This document shows, piece by piece, positions 47,282-61,439 of a stretch of DNA of 64,000 bases. Made by a program: the position numbers and the translations under genes. This DNA is from Typha latifolia (lineage: Eukaryota > Streptophyta > Magnoliopsida > Poales > Typhaceae), in assembly GCA_019914945.1 (NCBI GenBank), contig CM034102.1:13877501-13941500 (forward strand), in the 5' to 3' direction. The number at the start of each line of letters is the position of its first letter. The first letter of the stretch is position 1. The notes beneath the pieces are model-generated. The model did not search any database, was not told the DNA's origin, and worked only from the letters and a program-made list of their open reading frames with translations.

Positions 47282-49626
47282 ACAGAAGGAGAGGCAGGTG
47301 ACCAAATCCCTTTTCTTAATGATGCTTTTTTTCACATCACCACCTACATTTTAGCGTTTTTGCAGAAAATTCTCTCAAAGAGCGTTGTAGATTGTAGAAT
47401 AAATACACTGAGGTCGTAGTGGACGTTTTCACAACGAGACAAAAGTATAGGTAGTGAGATGCAAAATTCTCAAGACAAAAAAGCTCCTATACTTTCCTGC
47501 TAACGGCGCAGTTAATTCCCACATCCCCCCCACCGTAGCCAGTAATTCCACGCTTAACGCCGGTGGCGCGCAGAGTTAGTAACGTCCAGAGTCCGGACAA
47601 CCTGGCAGAGAACGTAGGCAGAAGCGTAATAATAATTGTGGATTCCCCCTCGAATTTACCGTTCAGCCCCTTATTTTCCAACAAATCACAATTATGCCAT
47701 CGCGCGGAGATGCCGACGAATCATGACCGTGTGATGCCAATTTGCGGACAGGTGTACGAAGCTGACGGCTATCATTACAGCATCTGGGATCATGATAGCA
47801 AGATGAGTTCACTCCGTAAATCCAGCCGTCCACGTGTTACCAGTGGAGAGGTACGAGAGAGAATATTTATGGCAGGTACATTTGAGATATTCCCTTTTGT
47901 CCATTTGGACACGTAAACTATCAACTCATAGTTAATGCATTGCATTAGGAGGATAAAAATATTAATTAGAGTCTAATCCCAGAATCTCTCTCAAAAACAT
48001 ATATTAACTGAATAAATTAGAGAAATATTATGCTGCAATAGGATAAATCCCAAGGTAAAGTAAACGAAAAAAAAAAGAGAGAGTAAAGACTATGTTTGGG
48101 AGATGGAGTATTTTAATATTTAAATTTAAAAGAATTACCGGTTTGTTAAAAATAAAAAAATAAAAAAAAACCTCGATATAGCGCCATAGCTTTTGGGTTA
48201 AAAGCCCGTTTAGAGTCGTCCTTATCCACCAACCAATTAAACAACTAAAATAGTCACTGGGCCCTACCACCTCGAGTTGCCTCACAAGTGGTGGGCTCCC
48301 ACCACATGGTCCCCGATACTATCCAGAATAACTCTTGCATTAGCTCTAGGTGCCTCGGATAACTTAACTTTATCCGCAAAAGCGGTCACTTGGTATGAGT
48401 CCGTGATAATTTTCATGAGCATCAGCATGCAAAGAAATTTGCCTTTTGTCCAGAGTGTTGAAGAGAGGAGGAGAATGATATAAAGTCTCACTTCCTGCTA
48501 CTCCACTGTGACATGCATAACTTTAATTATGCCATGAATCATACAACTCAATCAATTGACTTGTGGACTGTGAAATATTCAGTGGGCCATCAACAAAACT
48601 TTTTGCACTAATTCTAATGCTCGGAGACAATAGGCATTACGGTAGAATAACACCTATGGCTAAAAAGATAGTTTCAACTTTGAAGCATGGAAAAGGATTC
48701 ACTTTCCATCATCATGTTACTTCCTTATCCAACCTCCCATTAATTTCCTAAATCTCTTGTTAATTACTTGATTTAATGGTGAAGTTTAGTTGGGTGTCTC
48801 TTGGTGTGGAGAGTTTTAGCTAGTAGGAAAGGTTTGTTTTGATTCATAGGATCAGAAGAAAACTAAATAAGACTGTTTCACCTTTAAAAAGTGAATGGGT
48901 GATTGGTACTATCAATCACAATAATTGGTACTTTCGATCATTTTCATAGAGTATCACACAATTCTATTGGTTGGATGAAATTAAAGGAAGAGATTAGAGG
49001 TAAAGTACTGAACTCACCCTATTTATTTCCAAGGCTCAACAAAGAAACAGCGAAAAGGAAACAATTCTAATCTCAAGAGATGAGATAAAGAAATATATAC
49101 AGTGAGAATAAAAAGTCTCAATAATGATTCTATTAAATTTTTAATTTTATCTTAAAAAATAGATAACAGTGGACCTCATGACCAATTCCAGCCCAATGCA
49201 ACTTATGAATGGTAATGGGCCTACAAGATTGCTGAGGCTTCTCTAAATTAAAGAGAATTTAGCTAATCACACAATGATCCCACCTGTCATAATTGAGCAG
49301 GACTAACATCATAATATCCTTTAATGTAGCCATGTAGGGTGAGAAACTGAATTTCCCCTAAAAATATAGCAAGATGCCAATTAAAGTGAGGTTATATGTT
49401 GTCAACTCCTTTTGATCAAAGAAGAGAGTATAAATCACAAAAATGTAATTCAATTGTTTTGGAGTACACACTCAAAGTTGCTATTTAGTGTGTGTGTAAT
49501 AGTTTCAGTATGGGTACTAAAAGATCATCATTAACATGAAGAAAAGAACATGTTTACCTAGTTGGAGGCTTTCGACTAAGCTTAATTGAAGCCATGTAAG
49601 AGTAGTTTAGAAAGTTAAACTTTGAC

Positions 49627-50077
49627 ATTTTTCCCTATGGGTGGAAAAGTTGACCTGACTGGATAACCCGACGAAATAACCCAATTTTAAATGAGTTTGA
49701 GTCATAAATGAATCAATCCGCATAACCTAATTATTAAGTATGTCGTATTCACGTTTATTACCTCAACTTGTTTAACATATTTAACATGTCTATGATATGC
49801 CTCACCTACTCATTTACGACAGCATAATATATTTATTATATGATAACTCTTTTATAACTCAACTAATCTATTTATAAGATGAAAAAAATTTGTTTGTAAT
49901 TCAATTAACTTATAGAAATTTTAATAATGCGTGCCGCCTGATGACCAATTTATAATGCGTATAACTTATTTAATAAATTAGTCATATTGATTATGTTTAG
50001 AAATTCTGACCCACTTGTAATATCGTGATCCTTTTTCGAACCTGACTAATACGACTATTGCCGCCCGTAATTTTTCC
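49627..50077. mobile_element. Short hAT-like element with 8-bp target-site duplication
   Basis: ATTTTTCC occurs at 49627-49634 and again at 50070-50077, bounding a 435-bp segment. The ends are inverted and related: CTATGGGTGGAAAAGT at the left, and TACGGGCGGCAATAGT reading in from the right. The interior is AT-rich, with CCCGAC-type motifs near the left end, and encodes no protein. Confidence 0.7.
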
Positions 50078-50812
50078 TTAAAAATAGGGAGGTAATTTTG
50101 CAGTATTTTAATTTCTCTTTGATACATTATAGGTTGGTATGCTAAATAGTATAAATTGGAACCGAGTCGATCTTCTAAAGAAACATATAAGTTTAAACTA
50201 TACGCATACAAATTAGTCTAATTTTTAAAAAATATATTATTATTGCAATTTTGTCTGAAAAAGATGTAGATGAACTATAAAGAGTAACGTCAATAATAAG
50301 TGTGAATTATAAGAGCAATAACAACTTTGAATATATTATATTTTACCCTTTATCAGAGAAAAAAAAAGGATAAAATTTAATTAATATAGAATATTTGTAT
50401 GCTCAATTGATTATTCCTTTTAACAGAAGGAAGAAGAAAATAATTTATTATTAATATTATTATAAAATACTAGCATATCTAATCGAGTGCAAGATATATT
50501 TAATACAACTAACAAAAAGTCTTCTCTTTTTAGTAAGGAAAAGAAAAAACCTACCATATAAAGAAAAAGAAAAAGAAAAAGTGAGCCTCTCCTGCCAAAT
50601 CTAAAATACATTTTGTATTTTGGATGCAAATCACCGATATCAAGGAAGGGGGTTAAAAGGGTAAGTGTGATTGATATGTGTAATAAAACTCCGACAAATA
50701 AAGAAAGAGAAAAGGTAGGGCAGTAGGGCTGGCAGGTGTTAGATTTGGGGGAAATCTGAAAGGACGATCTCCACCACCACCGCCCAACACGTCTCCAAAC
50801 TAAACAATTTTC

Positions 50813-53800
50813 ATGGCTTCCGCCTTTCTCCTCCCTCCACCTGCCGTTGCTTCCTCCTCCTCTCCCTCTTCTTTTCCTTCTTCTTCTCTTGCTTTCTTGG
50901 AGAGGCGGAGACCTCTCGTCCCCTCTCGCAAGCTGAGAGCTTGCGCTTCTTCGTCGTCTTCTCCCGAGCCCAAGGTGGTGGTCACCCGGGAGCAGGGCAA
51001 GAATGCCAAGCTCATCAGTGCTCTGGTAAAAATAAAAAACAAAAATGGCTTCTTTGCTTCTAATTTTTGCGAATTTGGGTCGAATTTGAGGAATGGGCAT
51101 AGTGGGCTTGCGTTTTTTTTTTTTGCCTCAAAATGTGGAACCGCCAAATGGGGGCATCGGTTTTTGTGTCGTTGTACTTCTATATTTGGTTTTGGGATTG
51201 AGGAATGAGAAATGAGTTCTCTTTATGTTTGCCTCAGATGTATGAATTGGTGGTGCATTGGGTAAAAGTTTAGAAATTTCAGTTGGGCCGTTTGCATTTA
51301 TTTATTTTTTAATCTCTTTCCTTGCACCTTTTATGCTTAGGTGAGCCTTTTTTGTTGTCACAAGTGACAAATTATCACTTCGCTGATGTTGCAGGCAAAG
51401 CATAACATCCACTGTTTGGAGCTTCCTCTTATTAGGCACGCTCAAGGGCCTGATGCGGATAGGCTTTCAGATATCTTGCGTGGTTAGTTGCAGTACTTTT
51501 CAATATAGGCCGTGCTTTTCGTTTCTATTTTTCTGGGTTTCTCTTTGTTTGATTTTATTTGTTCATTGCCCATTTAAAGAAAGTGATAGTGCTAGTGTTT
51601 TTTTTTTTTTTTATGTTTTGTTGCTCCTAGTTGCACATTATATTCCAGCCTTTCGGTAAATATCCTGGAAAAGTTCAAAACTTGGAATACTAGTCCAAAA
51701 TAAGCAGCATAATTTGTCAATCAGACTGAAATGATTGATTTAGAATGATTCTAAGTGGATTCAAGTAATAGGCATGTAGCTTGACGTCTGACTGTCTAAG
51801 ATTTTCGTTTTAAGCATTAAACTTATTGGTTACAGATAATCATGATGACATCAGGACACAGCTGATCTGTAAATCCATTTTCAGTAAAGTTTGCAAATGG
51901 AAGGTACCCCGTGAATATGTAGACAATGATGCATACTCACATAGTCACGCACACACAGTCACTATTTCTGTTTTTTCTGTTTGTTCCGACAACAAACATT
52001 GATCTTCTTTATTTGCAGTTCCAATTTTTTGATGTTTTTTTTTTCATCCAAGTATTGCGACACTGGGCAAGAATTTGATTGGTCTTTCTTCTTTCTAGGT
52101 ACGAAGTTCGACTGGGTTGTCATAACTTCTCCTGAAGCCGCTGCGGTGTTCCTCGAAGCATGGAAGTAAGGGCCAACTTCTTTTCTGAGTGACTTCATAA
52201 GTGTTTGCTAGCTTCTTAAGAAAAGAATTGCTATGTTACAACATTAGTGAATAGCTCATGGTTTTCTTGCATATTGTTTTTAATGGTATGTGCCATTCTG
52301 TGAAATTCATAGTTCAGGAAAATGTGTGCTGTTTGATAACTTCCTGCAATGAATCAAGCATAAAGTCTAATGTTATTGTGATAACTTGTAAGGGTTGAGT
52401 TGTCATCAGAGTAACAGGTTGTTCACAGTGATTCTCAATTTTTTTTCTTGATAATTCTTACTACTCAGTTGTTCAGGACTTCAGAGATCTTGGGAAGAAT
52501 TGATATTTGAACATTTGAAAATTCTGATAGTGGAAGTTGGCAATGCATGTGCAAAAATCTGTGGATGTATGGTTTCGTATGTAAAAGTCTGTCAATGCCT
52601 TTTGATTTCATGTAACATGTAAGATATTTCTAAATTCTAATGATATGTTAATATTAAAGATGTCGTGTGAAGTGTGGTAGTGGCAAAACATCGTGGTAGA
52701 GGGAGATACCAGTACATGTATGTGTATCAGTTTCTGCTTGCATCTGCATATGTATGTATATATGTGTGTTGTGACACCCATAAGAATTTTAATGTTAAAG
52801 TCCTCAAGTAAGAGAGATAGAGGATCTATAAACAATATCAGCTTCCACAACGTATCCCAGCACCATCTTCTTCTCTTGTTACCTGCACTCCAGTGGCTAA
52901 GCTGTTCCTTACCTTTGATCATCTGACTCCCTGAACGCTTGTTAATTTTTCTCTTGTTATTCCCTTCACCAGCAGTAGTTGGCTACTCGGCTCTTTCAAT
53001 TGTTTTTTTTTTCTCTGGCAAGTTGCATATTCTGTTGGGAAAGGACAATATCAGTATTTATTACTTTATACATTTTGCTTGCCCTCATCTTTTACTCTTC
53101 TTTTGTCTTTAGTTCAAAGTTTCTTAGTTTCTTGTTTGGGCTACTTTGTTAAAAGTTTCTTTTTGTCTTATAAGTTATGTGGTTTATCTGTTTTATAATC
53201 TAGCTCATGTTATAGCTTTATATCTGAGTATACAATTATGACCTACGGATAATACTACTAGGCATGAGAGACAACAAATCAGATTTAAACTGTATGTATG
53301 AATATCTAATCCAAATCCAAATATATAAGCACAATAAGCACTATAAGCACCACGGCTCCCTTCTAAAAGAAAATTCTGTCTGTGCCCTTGCTAGTAGGTT
53401 AATATATCTTCTAGGTTGCACCAATATCTTCAGTTCTGACTGGAACAATATGCGATAGCACCTCCAGTATTAAAGAGCTTTCACTATGATGTAATACCAG
53501 GGCTGCTGGAAATCCTAAAGTGCAAATTGGGGTAGTTGGAGCTGGTACTGCGAGCATTTTCCATGAAGTATTGCAGTCTCCTGATCGATCCCTTGAGGTT
53601 GCATTTTCTCCTTCCAAAGGTACGCAATGCATTCCAAATAGTGTGCTGAAAAGCATCTTGCTTTCCTTCTGTAGTGTAAGTATACTACTCATTATGGAAC
53701 CAGATACTATGGAGTAGGTCAAAGGATCTCAGAAGAACTTTGGTATAAAAGAACCTAGGAAGTATCTGCGTAAGATTGGTGCTCTAAATCATAGGAGACA

Positions 53801-56800
53801 AAGTTTGACATGTCTCAATGCTTTAAGAAGGTGTGCACGATGTAAGGTTGGAAAGTTGATAGAAAAACTGGTTTTAGGTAAAAGAAAGGATAAAAAGACT
53901 CAGTCATAGTAGGATGGATATGTATCAATATAGTAAGTAGCTGAATATAGCAGAAGGGGATTCCAGACTGGAACATAGTTTTGTTCCTCATAGTTCATGC
54001 TTGCTAGTTGATTGTTGAATGAAAGCACAAGTTGTTGTGCACCTTGAGTCTTTCTCTTTTCCTTTTTTCTCATTTTTCTCACGTTACCTATGATGATATG
54101 CTCTCCATTTATGAAAACTCTTGTTTGTTTGAGTAAGGATTATGGACTTTATAAGCATCAGCCAACCACATATTTGCCATTTACCTCTCTGGTGCTTTCG
54201 CACTATTCATTGAATAGAATAACTATTTGTCGGTCTTTTTGACTATATGACTAAGTCCACTGATATTTCACCTTACACAATAATTTTCTTTCCACTTCAG
54301 CTACAGGCAAAGTTTTAGCTTCGGAGCTCCCAAAATTCGGGCAGAAGAGCTGTGAAGTCTTGTATCCTGCATCTGTGAAGGCTGGCAGTGAAATTGGTGG
54401 GTCTTATTTGTGTATATAACAGTATATTTTCTCGAACGAGTTAACCTTTGTAATACAAAGTTACAGTACTTTTAAGTTGGATTTTAGGTGTTAGCCTTTT
54501 CCAATGGCATCAGTTCCATTAATTTCCTAAAGATATCTTTTTTGTTAATTTCATTTATGGAGTAATCATAAGCATTCTTCTCTTTATGCCTTTCCTTTTC
54601 CTATTCATGCTCTGTTTGTTGCGTCAGCTTTCTGTTTTGACTTCAGAAGTTCTCTCTGGACTAATCGTGCCCATGCTAATTTATGGAATTTATTTTGTCC
54701 TTTCCGATGCAGAGGTTGGGCTATCAAATCGAGGGTTTGAAGTGACAAGGTTGAATACATATAATACTGTAAGTTCTTGATTTCTTATTCGACGTATTAC
54801 AATTTAGCTTTTTCTTTCATATTATTTTCTTGCCTTTGTTTATTTTGTCAACTAAATTGAAGTCTTGCTTCTGGACCTCTGTTGATGGTCCACAGGATCT
54901 TTCATGTGTTCTTTAGTAAGGTGAGGTTGCAAAGTCAATTGCGGAAGAAGTTTTTTTAATCTGATTCGCATCAGATTCAACATTATCTGGATGTTAACAT
55001 AAAGATAAAAAAGTGCTTTCTATCCTGCATAAGATTTTTAATTATAAAGCTCCTTTAGATAGAGTCCTCTTTATTGATTGCTTATAATATTTCATGTGTT
55101 ATTGATATTGCCTGTATAAGGAACAGCAACATCTGATTCATTATCCCTGTCTGTCCATCATTTGTACTTCCACAAACATTTCTCACAGGAAAGTGCCAAA
55201 AGAATATATTTTAGATCAAAGGCAGATGATATATTGACTGGTTCTCTCTATCAGCTTTCTCTTAGCAAATTACTTTACCTTCTAAATTGTGAAATTCTGC
55301 AGTGAACTTATTATCCTCGTAAAAAAGTAGCCTACTCTTGTGACTGAGATGCTGCTGTGATCACATTAGATTTCATGAATTCCACACTAATAGTTGGCCA
55401 AAATTCTGTAGCGGCATGGAATTTATCGCTGCAATATTCTTTAATAAAAAAGATATTCATGAAAGATTTTATGGTATTAAAAAGTTGAGTACTTGATAAA
55501 CCCAGAATGCTTTCTAGCAAAGTTAGCCAATCATCATTCCGCATTAGTTTGGTTGGGGAATATTCTGATTTCCTCCATAAATGTATACGATACCATGGTT
55601 CTGGGTTTTCTGGAGATTATTCTGTTGCCTCGTGTGTGACCCACAAGACAGTCATAATTTTATCATAAATCGCACAAGATTATACTATACCCAGTAACTA
55701 AGCCTTACCTTCAAGGAAGATGTTTGCACTTGGCAGTTAGAATCCCATACAGATAGGATTTCAAAAGTGAAAATGCAGTGGAACACTGATTAGTGTGGAT
55801 TGTGCAGATGCACAATTCTGGCATTATACAATAGATGTGTTTAAATGCAAATGCACAAGTAATGATGTTTTGTTTTCTTTCGCTATCAGACTAATTTATG
55901 GATTGGATTTTGAACAATATCATGGCAGTGTGGCACAACTAATTTGGTACATACACCTTGGCTCATGAGCCCTATTGTTACCATTAAACTGTTTCTTATT
56001 TGACCGGTTGTTACATCCACATGGCTTGCAAGTTTCTGATGGTTATTAGTTATTACTACTTGCTAAGCTATTTCTATTAAAAGTACATCAACTTTTTGAT
56101 CTAGTGTGAGCTATTTAGAAGGTACATAACATTTATATCACTTGAACAGATTCTGATCTTGATAACTTTGTTAATGCACACTTTATTTCCACTTTATGCT
56201 CAGGTACCTGTTCAAGATGTAGATCCAATACTTTTGAAACAAGCTCTTTCTGCTCCAGTTGTTGCAGTAGCTTCTCCTTCTGCAATCCGGTAAATTACAG
56301 TAATTGCACTGTGACTTTCATACTTGCTCTGAAGTTGCAACGTTTTAAATATATCTGGAATCGTATAACTTTAAGTGGAATCTATTTATAGTGAAGTGCA
56401 ATTACTCCAAAAGATGGCTAAGGTAAGACAGTCTTTAGGTGCTCTGCTAACTCATAATAGCTTGAAAATTTGAGCTCAACTTGAATAAGAAACAGAGGGA
56501 CTACTCAGTCCAAGATATCCTTGTTCTCCGCTAGTCTTGATTTACAATACTCTTTTATCTTAGTTTATAATTCTTTTTTCCTGTATATATTAATGTTAAA
56601 ATATGCAGTACTTTACTAATGAGCAACCTCTATCTGGAACAGTGCTTGGATAAATCTTACCTCGAAGTTGGAAAACTGGGATAACTCCGTCGCTTGTATA
56701 GGCGAGACAACTGCTTTTGCTGCAAAGAGATTAGGCCTGAAATATGTATATTATCCATCAAACCCTGGACTTGAAGGGTACGTACCTCTTTCTGTAGCCA

Positions 56801-57423
56801 TTACCATGCATGGCCATTATCTAGCAAATCGGAAATTGGTGCCCCATTGCATGATTGCTGATGGAAATCTAGAGTCTTCTTATTTTAGCTTATTGGTTAC
56901 AATGGCTTATATAACTTATCCTTCTAGATATAATATGGGTCAGGATATTGTATATATACTTCTGTATATATTTTTCTAAATTGGGTTTTTCTTTGTTTCA
57001 AATAACCTCCCGCATTTTAATCTTACTGCAAAAAATCACCTGCCCCTTTCAAATTGATGAATTAACTCCTTATTCTTTGTAATAACCCACTCTGGTTCGC
57101 TAAGAATATTCTACGCATATATTTTTGGTGAAAATATTTTTTCCTTTCTCCCTTTTCCAACCTTGAAATAAACCACCTCAAGGGCATATGAGTGACCTCT
57201 TACATTGGTTTTGAGATCCAACTAATTCACTCTTACATTGATTTTGACAGGTGGGTTGAGAGCATTCTTGAAGCTCTGAGAACTCATAATCAACTCCAAG
57301 AGGTTCTGCCCTCTCTCATTTTCTTCAATCATTTACAGCTTCTGCAGCTTGTTTGTTTGTGTTCATATGAACTTATTACCTCCTCTCTCTTTTTTTTTCA
57401 CATTCTAGGCCCTAGTTTGTTGA
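50813..57423 (+). CDS. UROS: Uroporphyrinogen-III synthase, chloroplastic
   Basis: HemD-type enzyme that cyclises hydroxymethylbilane with inversion of ring D to uroporphyrinogen III, the branch point to chlorophyll, haem and sirohaem, in the plastid. Ten exons: 50813-51025, 51395-51482, 52099-52165, 53501-53619, 54301-54396, 54713-54768, 56204-56289, 56643-56777, 57251-57302 and 57409-57423; 927 nt, 308 residues. Residues 1 to about 44 are a Ser/Ala/Arg-rich transit peptide. The two-lobed HemD fold is marked by [80 protein letters not shown] and [17 protein letters not shown]. The last exon encodes only ALVC and a stop. If the last intron is retained, the frame stays open to 57545 with a longer, unrelated tail; the strong polypyrimidine acceptor (TTTTTTTTCACATTCTAG) favours splicing. 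Confidence 0.93.
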
Positions 57424-57891
57424 AAGAGCAAGCTTGTCACAAACTTAGACTCCGCGAACTGATGTGCTGTTACTTCTGTGACGATTCTATCAAGTCTAAG
57501 CTTATAAACATGTTGCTGTTCCATTACATTCTTGCGTTCAACTGATCAGGATAAATTCTTCTGAAGATTGGCATGACCATGTGACACTGGACTAAAAGAG
57601 AGCAACCTACTAAGTACACTCCATGCCATGTATATAGTTGTATGTAACATCTTGTACAGAGTTCACGGAATGTGTATATCAAGCCTAGGAGAGAGACCTT
57701 TTTTTCCAATATAAGTGACCATTATTATTTTGATCTTAAAACAACAGTGGAGAGTCCGATGGCCCAAAAGTTTATTGAAATTTAACTTCAAACGCATGCT
57801 CTTGTAAGCAAAACAGAGTGCACACTACTAGATGCTTATTTTTGAGAAAGACCACAACATAGCCAGGCCATGAGCTTAATTAGTTCCTTGC
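57424..57891. other. Spacer between convergent UROS and patatin-like genes
   Basis: A 468-bp region containing both 3' UTRs. No other feature is seen. Confidence 0.6.
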
Positions 57892-59704
57892 TCAGGCGCT
57901 CAGGTTTGCATTCCTCATCTTTCTCTCATCTGAGAGTTTCTTGGCAAAGCTGGCGAGAGCTTCTTCGTTGGTCCCTTCGCCGCAGGGCTCATACGTTCCC
58001 GTTTCCAGGTTCACCCTGGACACTTGCTTCTTGAGTAGCCCCTTGCCCACCTGGATCAATTTCTCCATGTTTGCTTTCGTCGAGATATCCACGGAAGCCA
58101 CATCACCAACCAGAGAATCATCCTTTAAAAAGGAATTTAAACAAAAAAAATTAATCGATTAGTCGAGATATATAATTTATTTATCCATTTGTTAGTCTCA
58201 TCATAGTGTGGAATTTATTATGCACCTGAATGCGTAGATAGTTCTTCTCGCAGTTGAGTGCTTGGAAGAGAGTAGAAGCATGGATATCAACCATGTCTGC
58301 GCTTGCGTCAGAGAAGATATCAATCAAGGGTGTCAAGCCTCTGTAGTAGAGCCAGTCAACAATTCCCCATTTAGCGCAGACCGGCGCCGTATATGATCCG
58401 GCGACCTTCGCCGACCCGGTCCCGAGAGAGATGATGAGGAACTTCCCGTAGTCCGTGGGCTTGATAGGTAAAAAATCCTTGTTCTTCATGTACACCTCCT
58501 TCGTCACTTGCGACATGGCCAGCATTGTCTAATATATATAACACAAAATTAACTCTGTACTGCTAAATCTAGCAAACATAATACTAGAAGTAATTGCGCG
58601 TAAGTCCTTACTGGATTATTCGCAGCCATACCACCATCAACGAGATGGAAGTCTCTATAAGCCCCCTGTGAGTCTTTGGTCTGGAAGTTGTGTGCAGGGA
58701 GAAACGTCGGAGCTGCAGATGTACTGATGCAAACGTCCGATACGAGGGGATTCTTCAAAGGATTCTTCCCTGCCTGTTATTAAATTTAAAAAAAAAAAAG
58801 TAATCAAAGATTAAAGTATTCTTTTGCCCGTATATCTTTCCAAAAATAAAAAAAAATTCTTTATTTCCATCTCAAAACATAATAAATTAAGTTATATATA
58901 CCTCGAAGGTTGAGAAGACGATGGGTTGCATAAGCTTGACGTCAAAAGTGGGGATTACTATGTTGGTTAAAGTTTGATCAAGCCGTGTGTTGGCGACCAG
59001 GCTCCGTATCTTGGAGTGCAGATACTTGCCGTCGTATTTAGGCCCGGCGACCGTGGTGACGGTGTTGAAGGCGGTGCTCAACGGCCAAATCCTGCATTGA
59101 ATATCGCAAAATTAACCTACTACTCATGCACAAATTATTCGTTCTCCATTATTTAATACCTTTAAATTATCATTTAATCCATCACATTTTGCTTTTAATA
59201 TCTCAAAAGTTCAAGCGTTCTTAATATACATAAATATACGTAGATAGTTGGTTATGATGGATGGATGATTTCATGAGTAAAACCTACAGTCTCTGAGGAA
59301 AAATCTTGGGGCCGTTATCCAAATAGAACTGGTTGATCTCACTTGCAGAGAAGAGTGGCCTGTTATCCTTGTTAGGAGAAGTAAGCATCGCAGTGACCAG
59401 GCCGCCGGTGCTCGTCCCGGCGACCACGTCAAAGTAATCCGCGATCCTCGCATCCGGTCCATCCAACTCCTACAAATAATTAACACCATGTATAAATACT
59501 ATCCAAGAAAATAAGATACGTACTACAACAGTACAGTATACTAGTGTAGAGTACTTGGAGCTTAGATTCGAGGTATGCAAGAATAGTTCCCGGGATAAGT
59601 CCCCTTATGCCGCCTCCATCGATGGATAGCACCGTAATCATCTTCCCGGCGGAAGGAGGAGGGTTTGAAACCGTCTCAGAGGAGGCATCAGTAGTTTGAC
59701 CCAT
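57892..59704 (-). CDS. Patatin-like phospholipase (lipid acyl hydrolase)
   Basis: A serine acyl hydrolase of the patatin family, similar to plant PLP2-type enzymes that release fatty acids from membrane lipids in stress and defence. Six exons on the minus strand: 59555-59704, 59288-59469, 58902-59091, 58612-58773, 58226-58528 and 57892-58122; 1,218 nt, 405 residues. The oxyanion loop DGGGIRG is at residues 29-35, the nucleophile Ser70 lies in GTSTG (68-72), and the catalytic Asp220 in DGG (220-222), so the Ser-Asp dyad is intact. No N-terminal signal peptide is seen, which suggests a cytosolic or membrane-associated enzyme rather than a vacuolar storage patatin. The start is the ATG at 59704; a TATA box lies 130 bp upstream. 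Confidence 0.94.
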
Positions 59705-59833
59705 GATCACTATTACGTGAGACTCGTAAGAACGAAGGTGAGAGATTAGTAATCTTAGTATATAGAGAGTAGTAGATTGAAGCCAGGAGCTTTTGCACTT
59801 TACTTCGCTCTATGGCTTGCTGGATATGTATGC

Positions 59834-59840
59834 ATTTATA
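59834..59840 (-). promoter_or_regulatory. TATA box of the patatin-like gene
   Basis: On the minus strand the sequence reads CCTATAAATGC, a canonical plant TATA box, 130 bp before the ATG at 59704. Transcription would start near 59805, giving a leader of about 100 nt. Confidence 0.65.
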
Positions 59841-61014
59841 GGCGTGGAGAGAGGTGGAGTGACAAAAGTTTGGTGCAATAGACAGTACTAGTTAGGTAGG
59901 ATAATTTACTTAGTTTTTTTTTTTTTTTTACTTCATTTTTTGGTTGGTTGTTGGATGGAATGCCTTTATGAAATGCTTAAAATATTACATAATATGATCC
60001 TTTCCCCAGAGCTTGGCTTGAAACATGTGCTAAAAAAGTGAAGGCATCTTTGAACTATTATGAAATCAAAATTATTATGATCTCTACTTCCCAAGTGGCC
60101 AAGCAGGTAGGCCCATAGAAAGCAAAACAATTAAGAGGGAAATAGTTGGGGGGGATGACCTCAATCATACTCTCTCACTCACTAGTGCAATTTTGCAATT
60201 GGTGTAAAACCAACCAGCAATTAATACTAGATAAATCCTAGGAAAATTTAATTTTATCTCTCTCATTTTTCTTTTCTTTTTTCTAGAGTAATGCAGCAAT
60301 ATATATATACTCACAGACAATTTATAAATATGGAAAATTTATATTTTATCTTCCTATGGTTATATTTAACTTATATATTCATCCTATATAGTTTTATTTA
60401 TGTCACTTTATCTTATTATGATTATATTTAAACTGAATTTTTTTTATTATATTAGATTAAATTTGAAGATACTCATTAGAGATAATTGAATAAACTTTCT
60501 ATCATATTTAAAATAATTAATACATATATATAAATTAAATGTACCTCTCAAGCTTTTCCATCTTCTCCAATATATCATTACAGACTTTAAATTTTATTTA
60601 GTCTTTAAGTATCATAATGTACATCCCTTTAAACATATGATTATAAAATGAAAAATTTAAATCATTTTTAAAGAAACAGATAGAAGATTCATATTTACTC
60701 AAACAATAGAATTATCAATATCACAGGTGTACCATAGTAGTTAAATTTCTTCTTTAGTTTGATTAAAAAGATACACTTTCACATTAGTCCAAACGGCAAG
60801 TAAACAAAATGATACAAACAAAAATTCAGAAAGATAGCTTAGTTTTATGCATAGTAACTATTAGGAATAATTATATTGACTCTAAAATATAGTGATGGTC
60901 TTACTTTTTCAAGATGTAATTTGAACCGATTGTTACATGACAATCACGTGTATTTTAATCCAGTCACCAGTATTTATGGGAAGATTTAATGTCATGTACT
61001 AACTAAACATGGGA

Positions 61015-61047
<33 letters not shown>

Positions 61048-61439
61048 CAAGAGATTAGGGCAAAGTTCGGCTTAGCTGTCTTAATAGATCTTATTGCATC
61101 GTAGAATCATAATTTGACATCATCTTATCCATTTGGTAAAGAAAACTAGAGTTGAAAAATCACAAAATATATGCAAACAACTGCAACATTACTGTGATTA
61201 TCACCGTCCACTTACCTAACAGCTTAGTGATGGAGATGCAAGAGAGGCGAAGCTCGGTGATGGTGAGATTGAGAAGGGAGGACCGGGGGAGGCGGAGCTT
61301 GGTAATGCTATGGCGGAGAGGCCGAAGAGGTGATAGCAATGGAGGAGTAGAAGACGGTGATGGCGATGAGAGATTTCTCACTTTTGTTAGAGGTGACTAT
61401 TGATCGGGGAAGAGATGAAGAGGGTAGGGTTATAGCGGA

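Larger units (their letters stand above)
47233..50812. other. Divergent spacer between KRP and uroporphyrinogen-III synthase
   Basis: A 3.6-kb spacer holding two promoters. It includes the KRP microsatellite, a 435-bp hAT-like element at 49635-50069, and AT-rich DNA. No further gene could be supported. A pyrimidine/purine-rich patch at 50558-50580 precedes the synthase gene. Confidence 0.5.

Noticed and set aside
46770..47354. 194-codon plus-strand frame opposite KRP
   Set aside because: It reads across KRP exons, introns and the CT/CA microsatellite on the wrong strand. The minus-strand model gives a complete KRP protein.
48277..48491. Open frames on both strands near 48.3 kb that look vaguely protein-like
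   Set aside because: No family motif was recognised, the frames are short, and no splice-linked neighbours were found.
50420..51147. Minus-strand frames opposite UROS exon 1
   Set aside because: They are antisense to the Ser-rich transit peptide exon and have no conserved motif.
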